From assembly GCA_934757255.1 (NCBI GenBank), contig CAKVLL010000016.1, positions 1 through 37,086 of the forward strand: DNA of 37,086 nucleotides. The letters run 5' to 3'. Under the pieces are notes generated by a model. It was not told where the DNA came from, searched no databases, and was given only the letters and a program-made list of their open reading frames with translations. Origin of the DNA: an uncultured Candidatus Melainabacteria bacterium. Its GTDB lineage: Bacteria > Cyanobacteriota > Vampirovibrionia > Gastranaerophilales > Gastranaerophilaceae. Below, in pieces: positions 32,132-37,086 of the stretch; position 1 is the stretch's first letter; each line of letters begins with the position of its first letter. A program made the position numbers and the translations under genes.

Positions 32132-33361
32132 TTATTCATATCTTAAAGCATCAATAGGATTTAATAACGATGCTTTGTAAGCAGGATAATATCCGAAGCC
32201 TACACCGACAATTCCGGAAAAACCTAGTGCCAAAATAATTGAAAATAAAGAAATTGAAATTGTCATAGAGGGTGCAAAAACAGTGATTAAATAAGAGCCG
32301 AGGACTCCTATTACAACTCCAATTAATCCTCCAATCATTGAAAGTAAAAATGATTCAATCAAAAACTGCCACCTTATATCGCTAACTCTTGCGCCAATTG
32401 CCATTCTTATACCAATTTCTTTTGTTCTTTCCGTAACCGATACAAGCATGATGTTCATAATGCCTATTCCGCCTACTAATAAAGAAACCGACGCAATTGA
32501 TGCCAATAATATTGCAAATGTTTGAACTGTGGATTTCATTTTTTCTTGGAATTCTGCGGAGTTTCTAATTTCAAAATCTTTTTCCTGATTTTTTCCGATA
32601 TTGTGGCGATTTACTAATATTTCATTAATGTCTTCCATCGTTGCATCAAGCATATCAGCATCTTGACCTTTAACAACAATTTGTCCGACTGTACCGGGAA
32701 AATCAGTTCCAAAAACTTTTTTTTGCGCAGTTGTTATTGGAATAAATATTAAATCGTCTTGGTCAAACGGCCCTGACTGACCTTTTTCTTCCAAAAGTCC
32801 AATGACTTTAAATGGAATATTGCCAACTCTAATTACTTTTCCAACTGGGTCAACATCTCCAAAAAGTTCGGTGGCGACAGTTGCGCCCATTAGAGCAACT
32901 TTTGCGCTGTTTTGCAAGTCTTCTTGAACAAAGCCTCTGCCTGAATCTACTTCATAGTTTTTGATATATAAATATGCCGGTTGAATTCCATAGACTGTTG
33001 TCGACCAATTCTGGTTTCCGTAAGTTAATTGTTTGCTTTCAGATGATAGAGTAGAAATTGCTAAAACATTTCTTGCATTTTTTTCTATTGCTAACGCGTC
33101 TTTTGATGTTAAAGTCGGTTTTGTTCCTATTCCCATGTGAACACCACCAGATTTAGCGGAAGCAGAACGAATAGTTAACAAGTTTGTACCCATGGACTCC
33201 ATGTTTTGTGTAACTTTTTTGCTCGCGCCTGAACCTACTGCGAGCATGATAATTACCGCACTAACACCAATAATTACGCCTAAACTCGTAAGTGCAGAGC
33301 GTAACATGTTTACTCGAAGCGAGGTTGTCGCCATTTTTAATGTGGATTTGAAATCAAGCAC
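32132..33361 (-). CDS. MacB/FtsX-type ABC transporter permease
   Basis: 409-residue permease with the four-helix MacB topology: helix 1 after LRSALTSLGVIIGVSAVIIM (about 20-40), a large extracytoplasmic domain (about 55-275), and three C-terminal helices (about 285-405) with NIMLVSVTERTKEIGIRMAIGA, the FtsX-family coupling segment (given here in part: RTKEIGIRMAIGA). GTG is the start codon at 33361, with AGAGAG upstream. No ATP-binding subunit or membrane-fusion protein is adjacent, so it must pair with genes elsewhere. Such systems export macrolides, peptides or lipoproteins; substrate unknown. Confidence 0.9.
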   Translation of the reverse strand: MLDFKSTLKMATTSLRVNMLRSALTSLGVIIGVSAVIIMLAVGSGASKKVTQNMESMGTNLLTIRSASAKSGGVHMGIGTKPTLTSKDALAIEKNARNVLAISTLSSESKQLTYGNQNWSTTVYGIQPAYLYIKNYEVDSGRGFVQEDLQNSAKVALMGATVATELFGDVDPVGKVIRVGNIPFKVIGLLEEKGQSGPFDQDDLIFIPITTAQKKVFGTDFPGTVGQIVVKGQDADMLDATMEDINEILVNRHNIGKNQEKDFEIRNSAEFQEKMKSTVQTFAILLASIASVSLLVGGIGIMNIMLVSVTERTKEIGIRMAIGARVSDIRWQFLIESFLLSMIGGLIGVVIGVLGSYLITVFAPSMTISISLFSIILALGFSGIVGVGFGYYPAYKASLLNPIDALRYE

Positions 33362-33385
33362 GGTTCTCTCTTATTATTAGTTATA

Positions 33386-33404
33386 GTTGGGCTGAAAGCC
33401 CAAC
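33386..33404. terminator. Hairpin between the activase-like and MacB-type genes
   Basis: Perfect 8-bp stem GTTGGGCT/AGCCCAAC with 3-nt loop. On the minus strand it follows the activase-like gene. There is no long T run, and the flanking CCTAC/GTAGG suggests a repeat-derived element. Confidence 0.45.
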
Positions 33405-33418
33405 CTACTGCAAGTAAA

Positions 33419-34495
33419 CTATTTTTTTTCTACAAACAATGAATCACAAATATTTGTTTGTGGAACATAATCGTATTCACCGTCCATAGAAATTTTATTA
33501 ATAATCTTAGAACGTTTTTTACGATAAAGCATGTCAATAAACGCTTCCAAACGAGTAATAAATCCGGCTTCACCCGTATGTTCATCAATTGTTAGAGAAA
33601 GAATTGGTTTTCCAGCTTCTTTGGCTTTTCTTGTGATTCTTTCAATCATTAACGAATCAGGGCCGCAACCGAATGCGTTTAAGGTTACAATACCGTCAAT
33701 TTTGTTATCTTTAAGATAATGGCCTGCTGTACCTGTCATTTCGTATTCATTCGCCCAATAACGTTTTTGACCGAGAGAAACAATACCTTCATCCATCTGT
33801 TCATCAGTTAATTGAAGCGAAGTAAATACTTTAACGTCCATTTTTGCAAGTTTTTCAAAAATCTTCATGCAAGCTCTTTCATCATAAATGTTGTAGCCGT
33901 GAGAAACAAGCGCAACATTTATTGGCGCAGAGTTAGAAGGGTTTTCGATAAATACTTTACCTTGTAGTGCGTAGTTCATTGCTTTTTTGTAATTCATGCC
34001 TGAACGCATCATAACTAAAAAGTTATTATAAACTTTCCAACCTTGTTTAGAAGCTTTTTTTATTTCATCAATATTTGTAATTCCGAAAGGTCTTACAGCT
34101 TCTTCTAGAAATGTATAAAGTCCTTGGTTTTTAGCAGATTTGTCTAAAGTTGGTTCTATTATATTAATTTCACCTTTGATAACGTTTCTAACCAAATCAG
34201 GTAATCCTCTGATTTTAGAGCAGTTATAAATTTTAGGTGCAATAGATTGAAGTGATGGAACAAAAATGTTTTTAACCCCTTTTGACATCAAATTCAAAAT
34301 ATGTCCCAAATAAATTTTTATAGGCAAACAAGTTTCAGTAACTACTAGTGCTGAACCATCAGACATAGTTTGTTTTGTAGTTGGATCAGATAAGACGATT
34401 TTAATCCCTAAACTTGTAAAAAAACCGTACCAAAACGGATAATTGTTGTAAAATGACATTCCTCTCGGAATACCGATAACCATTTCTTTTTCCAT
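33419..34495 (-). CDS. Acyl-CoA dehydratase activase-related protein (DUF2229-type)
   Basis: 358 aa. The N-terminal pattern IGIPRGMSFYNNYPFWYGFF and the cysteine segment VTETCLPIKIYLGHI are typical of the DUF2229 part of large 2-hydroxyacyl-CoA dehydratase activase-related proteins; the later NAFGCGPDSLMIERI also has a conserved cysteine, as in the HgdB/HgdC-linked families. The ASKHA ATPase half found in full-length relatives is absent, so this is a stand-alone subunit, perhaps partnering another gene elsewhere. An iron-sulfur role for the cysteines is likely but inferred. AAAGG precedes the ATG at 34495. Confidence 0.7.
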   Translation of the reverse strand: MEKEMVIGIPRGMSFYNNYPFWYGFFTSLGIKIVLSDPTTKQTMSDGSALVVTETCLPIKIYLGHILNLMSKGVKNIFVPSLQSIAPKIYNCSKIRGLPDLVRNVIKGEINIIEPTLDKSAKNQGLYTFLEEAVRPFGITNIDEIKKASKQGWKVYNNFLVMMRSGMNYKKAMNYALQGKVFIENPSNSAPINVALVSHGYNIYDERACMKIFEKLAKMDVKVFTSLQLTDEQMDEGIVSLGQKRYWANEYEMTGTAGHYLKDNKIDGIVTLNAFGCGPDSLMIERITRKAKEAGKPILSLTIDEHTGEAGFITRLEAFIDMLYRKKRSKIINKISMDGEYDYVPQTNICDSLFVEKK

Positions 34496-34699
34496 GAAAA
34501 AACCTTTTCTTTTAACATACGTACGACCTAATAATATATCAAAACAATTTTAAAGTCATTAAATGTGTGCAAATGTTAAGTATCTTTTTATAATTTTAAT
34601 TTCTATACAAATCGGCTTAGTGGATGCCAAAAGTAGGGTTATAAAAAACTTTACAATACTTTATCTTAAAAGTGATGAAAAACAAAAGGGGAAAATAAT

Positions 34700-35254
34700 A
34701 TGAAACAAATAATACCGGAAAAAAGTTCAGAAAAAGTTGCAAAGTTTTTGAAAAAGAATTCTTTGCATAAAAGAGATTTTGCGGAAATGATAGGTGTGAC
34801 TTTATCTTATGTTTATAATCTTATAGATGAAACTGTTCCTTTTTCAACAAGAGGAACTACAATAGAAAGGATTGCAACAGTTATGGATGTTGAACCAGAG
34901 GAGTTTTCTGAATATAGAATTCCTCAGGAGCCAATTCTTATAGATGAATCGGTAGAAACTTTGAAAAGTTATATAAAAGAAAATAAACTTTCTATTGTGT
35001 CTTTTTTGAAATCTTTTCCAAGAAAAAAACGTATAGATATAGTCGATATTTTGCGAGGCGCGCTTCCTGTTCCAATAGATTATAAAGAGTTGAACTTGAT
35101 AGGTAAAACTCTTAACATGCCGCAAGATGAAATTTATAATATATGGGAAACTCGCATGAAACAGGTTCTAGAATCTGCCGGAATGAATATTTATTCTAAT
35201 TCTGGACTGGTAACAAGCATGTTTGATTGTGCGAGAAAGTTTTTAGAGGTTTAA
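34700..35254 (+). CDS. XRE-type HTH regulator with C-terminal helical domain
   Basis: 184 residues. The N-terminal helix-turn-helix (about 8-68) reads KKNSLHKRDFAEMIGVTLSY, VYNLIDE, TTIERIATVMDVEPEEFSEY. The rest (about 80-184) is helical with a second repressor-like segment (LNLIGKTLNMPQDEIYNIWE). AAGGGG precedes ATG 34700. It stands alone: 204 bp of AT-rich leader precede it, where I see no further signal beyond a lone TTTACA at 34651-34656, and the orphan gene at 35493 follows. Target unknown. Confidence 0.82.
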   Translation: MKQIIPEKSSEKVAKFLKKNSLHKRDFAEMIGVTLSYVYNLIDETVPFSTRGTTIERIATVMDVEPEEFSEYRIPQEPILIDESVETLKSYIKENKLSIVSFLKSFPRKKRIDIVDILRGALPVPIDYKELNLIGKTLNMPQDEIYNIWETRMKQVLESAGMNIYSNSGLVTSMFDCARKFLEV

Positions 35255-35307
35255 ATAACTTAAAAACTCTGCAATTTTGCCACTCTACGATTTACCACGT
35301 CTTTTTT

Positions 35308-35326
35308 TTGTAACAAAATATTACAA
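35308..35326. promoter_or_regulatory. Inverted repeat TTGTAA-N7-TTACAA
   Basis: Two 6-bp arms separated by 7 nt, centred about 68 bp upstream of the predicted transcription start of the orphan gene at 35493. The shape suits a dimeric activator, including members of the CRP/FNR class, but it matches no well-defined box I can name. Confidence 0.4.
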
Positions 35327-35349
35327 ATGTTAAGCAAAAAATAAAATTC

Positions 35350-35378
35350 TTTACAATTGTCTCAAACCCTGTCATAAT
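35350..35378 (+). promoter_or_regulatory. Promoter of the orphan helical protein gene
   Basis: -35 TTTACA (35350-35355), 17-bp spacer, -10 CATAAT (35373-35378). The start site would be about 35385, where the CGGGA repeat begins. The leader is about 108 nt. Confidence 0.65.
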
Positions 35379-35384
35379 GCCCTA

Positions 35385-35409
35385 CGGGACGGGACGGGAC
35401 GGGACGGGA
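35385..35409 (+). repeat. Five tandem copies of CGGGA at the predicted transcription start
   Basis: A perfect pentanucleotide microsatellite of 25 bp in otherwise very AT-rich DNA. Each copy has a GGG run separated by AC, so the RNA leader could form a G-quadruplex with 2-nt loops, and copy number could change by slippage. It starts where the promoter predicts the mRNA 5' end. Confidence 0.9.
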
Positions 35410-35492
35410 TTAATAATCTCTTGTGCACGCAATTCTCATTTTCTCAAAAACTTTATTAAAACATAAGCACGAGAAAATAAAAGGAGAATATT

Positions 35493-36605
35493 ATGACAAT
35501 GAGAGTAGAAAATGAATTGAAGGTACAAAGTTTTCAACCACAAGAAGATGTGACAAAAAATCAATCAACGAGTCTTGCGGTGCCTATTGTATCCCCAAAA
35601 ACTGAACCAGTGGGTGATAATATAAATATTGCTAATTCTCGACAAAAAGTCGGAATAAAGGCGCATTTATTGGATTATTCAAATTTTGGCGGAAAAACAA
35701 AAGCAGGTGAAGCGACTGCTTATGCAAGTGAAGTTATAGACACAGTTGAGGATGCACTTAAGAACTTGCAACGTAATTATCCTGGTGCGCAAGTAGAATT
35801 AAAAGAATTTCCTGATCCAAAAGAGTTTTCAAAGAAAAAATTTGGTAAGGATGGTGCTTATAATGCTTGGCAACAAGATGTTCGTAATTGGAGACAAGAT
35901 TCAATGACGGCTATAAATACTTTTGCAGATAAATCTCATAAGGAAGTTGTTAATGATGCTGCAAGAGAAGTTAAAGGCACTATTTATAATGCGTATGCGA
36001 ACTTGAAAGGCGGTCAATTACAAATTGTTCAACAATTGATTGATTTAGGTCAACTTACAAAAGAAGGTTTTAACAAATTGGCAGAAAAAATGGATTACGA
36101 TATAAATAAAGTCATTAGATGCATAAGTCAAGCAAAAAGAGAAATTATTGCAAATGATAATAGAAATACAAAGTATATTGTTGGGACAGTTGAAAATGAA
36201 GCATCAATGTTGCATGAACATTTAGACTATAATTCAGGAGGCTTGGCAAAACTTATAGAAACGAGAGCTCTTGATTTATATTATCAGGCAGATAGTAATA
36301 AAGAAGAAATAAAAGGTCATGCATCAAATGAGGCACATAAAACTCAAGAATTAGATGCTGTAGGGAAAAGAGTAAGCGATAATCTTACGCATACAAATGT
36401 CCTTCATACGACTGAAACTGTAAATAAAATGAATTCTATGATGGAAACCGTTGTAAAATCAAAACTTCCACATGATGCAAAAATGGAGTTTACTGAAAAA
36501 ATTGCTAAACTTTCTCAAGATTATGTTATAAGTGATTCTGACATGAAAGCACTCAATGAAGAAATTAATAGCGCGATTATAGAGAATGTTCATGTTGACA
36601 GATAG
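35493..36605 (+). CDS. Orphan helical protein of 370 residues
   Basis: No family recognised. AAGGAG is 6 nt before ATG 35493; a second ATG at 35499 would start MRVENEL. Residues about 1-55 are polar and probably disordered. About 60-130 form a compact segment with DTVEDALKNLQRNYPGAQVE and the basic DPKEFSKKKFGKDG, followed by tryptophans in NAWQQDVRNWRQD. From about 135 to 360 it is almost wholly amphipathic helix with no signal peptide or membrane segment. No catalytic motif is seen. It has its own promoter with a GGG-rich repeat and its own terminator. Confidence 0.75.
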   Translation: MTMRVENELKVQSFQPQEDVTKNQSTSLAVPIVSPKTEPVGDNINIANSRQKVGIKAHLLDYSNFGGKTKAGEATAYASEVIDTVEDALKNLQRNYPGAQVELKEFPDPKEFSKKKFGKDGAYNAWQQDVRNWRQDSMTAINTFADKSHKEVVNDAAREVKGTIYNAYANLKGGQLQIVQQLIDLGQLTKEGFNKLAEKMDYDINKVIRCISQAKREIIANDNRNTKYIVGTVENEASMLHEHLDYNSGGLAKLIETRALDLYYQADSNKEEIKGHASNEAHKTQELDAVGKRVSDNLTHTNVLHTTETVNKMNSMMETVVKSKLPHDAKMEFTEKIAKLSQDYVISDSDMKALNEEINSAIIENVHVDR

Positions 36606-36649
36606 ACGTAGTGGGAAAAGTGTAAGCCTTTCTTACTAATATTTAGAAT

Positions 36650-36687
36650 AAAAAAGTCATGATTTATATAAATCATGACTTTTTTTA
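36650..36687. terminator. Bidirectional terminator after the orphan gene
   Basis: A perfect 26-bp palindrome (36655-36680; arms AGTCATGATTTAT / ATAAATCATGACT) flanked by six A upstream and seven T downstream, so it is a full terminator on both strands. Confidence 0.9.
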
Positions 36688-36705
36688 TCAATATCCCCCA
36701 CTTGT

Positions 36706-36835
36706 GCAATTTCGAATTGCCGACTTGTTGAATAGCGCTACAATCTTAATCGGAGTTAAATATAGGTATATTAAATCTTTTTCATACTTCCAGCTATTCT
36801 TAATTCTAAGAGCCGATTAGGCTCTTTTTTTTTTA
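36706..36835 (+). ncRNA. Unrecognised structured RNA with competing terminator pairing
   Basis: No open frame. Elements: hairpin GCAATT-TCG-AATTGC (36706-36720); a long-range 7-bp stem GAATAGC/GCTATTC (36730-36736, 36793-36799) closing a 56-nt AT-rich loop; and a terminator AGAGCC-GATTA-GGCTCT (36811-36825 region) followed by nine or more T. CTTAATCGG (36745-36753), inside the closed loop, can pair with CCGATTAGG (36813-36821) with one G-U pair, which would break the terminator. Either a regulatory RNA with two states or a plain sRNA is possible. Promoter and exact 5' end are not clear. Confidence 0.5.
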
Positions 36836-36990
36836 CCAATTATTGAGGAAGATAGTATGCGGATGTTTAGTTTCTAAAGGAAATATCGTGATTTTATATA
36901 GAAAAACTTATTTAATATTAATCGCATATTGAATCAAAAACTATTGTGTTTAGCTAGTAAAAGTCATATTTTATATCTTTTTTTTAAAGA
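36836..36990. other. AT-rich spacer with no clear gene
   Basis: Only very short frames occur: a six-codon one from 36860 and a fourteen-codon one from about 36893, each behind a plausible purine-rich stretch. Neither can be supported as a gene. Confidence 0.4.
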
Positions 36991-37018
36991 AATGTAAAGT
37001 TCTGTAAATAATTGTAAA
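36991..37018 (-). promoter_or_regulatory. Triple HLR1-like (RpaB) site at 10-bp spacing
   Basis: Minus strand: TTTACAAT-TA-TTTACAGA-AC-TTTACATT. Each 8-mer is exactly 10 bp from the next. Compared with HLR1 half-sites (G/T)TTACA(T/A)(T/A), the outer two fit fully and the middle has one deviation. The array ends 8 bp before the -35 of the following promoter, a typical activator position. Confidence 0.55.
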
Positions 37019-37026
37019 AAAAACAC

Positions 37027-37055
37027 TTGATTTTAAAATTTTTTCAGATTAGAAT
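37027..37055 (+). promoter_or_regulatory. Promoter of the gene at the window's right edge
   Basis: -35 TTGATT (37027-37032), 17-bp spacer, -10 TAGAAT (37050-37055). The predicted start is near 37062, within 5 nt of the GTG codon, which would exclude the GGAGG at 37056-37060 from the mRNA; a further upstream start would include it. Confidence 0.5.
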
Positions 37056-37066
37056 GGAGGAACGCG

Positions 37067-37086
37067 GTGAAAGAAAGAAAGCGTTA
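37067..37086 (+). CDS. Start of a gene cut off by the window edge
   Basis: GTG at 37067 with GGAGG 6 nt upstream gives M-K-E-R-K-R before the window ends. An alternative ATG at 37054 in another frame (MEERGERKKAL) has no ribosome binding site. Too little remains to identify the product. It is preceded by the triple HLR1-like site, so it is a candidate target of an RpaB-like regulator. Confidence 0.5.

Noticed and set aside
35308..35326. NtcA-type site GTA-N8-TAC
   Set aside because: The spacing in TTGTAA-N7-TTACAA gives GTA-N9-TAC, one base too long.
36860..36940. Two tiny frames (6 and about 14 codons) behind purine-rich stretches
   Set aside because: Too short and without conservation evidence; could arise by chance in AT-rich DNA.
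1..37086. tRNA, rRNA, CRISPR arrays, IS elements, prophage
   Set aside because: Read through all intergenic regions; no cloverleaf with TTCGA-type arm, no regularly spaced repeats with spacers, and no transposase, integrase or phage gene.

Overview
This AT-rich window (by eye about one-third GC) reads as chromosomal core and near-core DNA from a diderm bacterium of the non-photosynthetic sister group of Cyanobacteria (Vampirovibrionia/'Melainabacteria', probably a gut Gastranaerophilales-like lineage). That placement is inferred from the gene mix: lipopolysaccharide genes (lptB, an LptF/G permease, kdtA, an ArnT-like transferase), an MCE/MlaD lipid-transport protein, YggT, a plant/cyanobacterial-type prenyl diphosphate synthase, an NblS-like sensor kinase, and DNA sites matching the cyanobacterial HLR1 box. 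No photosynthesis gene, phage, IS element, tRNA, rRNA or CRISPR array was seen.

Layout. 1-1836: prenyl diphosphate synthase (cut by the window edge) and rsgA, both minus. 1950-4342: exported TPR protein plus small lipoprotein. 4390-6618: UDP-glucose dehydrogenase and UDP-glucuronate decarboxylase (UDP-xylose supply). 6733-9437: MTA phosphorylase, YggT and a TPR/glycosyltransferase-like protein. 9438-10127: a structured gene-poor stretch with an HLR1-type site and an unlisted 50-residue gene. 10144-13332: dCMP deaminase, PHP phosphoesterase, NblS-like kinase. 13414-20406: sugar transporter, MCE protein, Na/Pi symporter, lptB, LptF/G permease, phosphodiester glycosidase. 20411-22715: gmk and a pyruvate-decarboxylase-type enzyme. 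22970-24805: GAF-GGDEF-HD-GYP protein. 24839-28746: kdtA, GT39 transferase, UbiA prenyltransferase. 28761-31030: two proteins sharing a small unnamed module, divergent from an exported matrixin-like protein that has lost its zinc ligands. 31167-32090: structured RNA, small XRE regulator, crcB gene with an internal stop. 32132-35254: orphan MacB-type permease, DUF2229/CoA-activase-like protein, XRE regulator. 35308-37086: a helical orphan protein behind a five-copy CGGGA repeat at its predicted transcription start, a second structured RNA, and the start of another gene behind three HLR1-like half-sites spaced exactly 10 bp apart.

How it fits together. Much of the window serves the envelope: Kdo transfer, LPS export, MCE lipid transport, nucleotide-sugar and glycan transfer. 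Regulation is the most interesting layer. The NblS-like kinase and the HLR1-type sites (9790-9807, 36991-37018) suggest that the NblS-RpaB pathway, known from Cyanobacteria, survives here without photosynthesis. Three genes have a -10 box exactly 6 nt before ATG and no Shine-Dalgarno, so leaderless transcription looks common.
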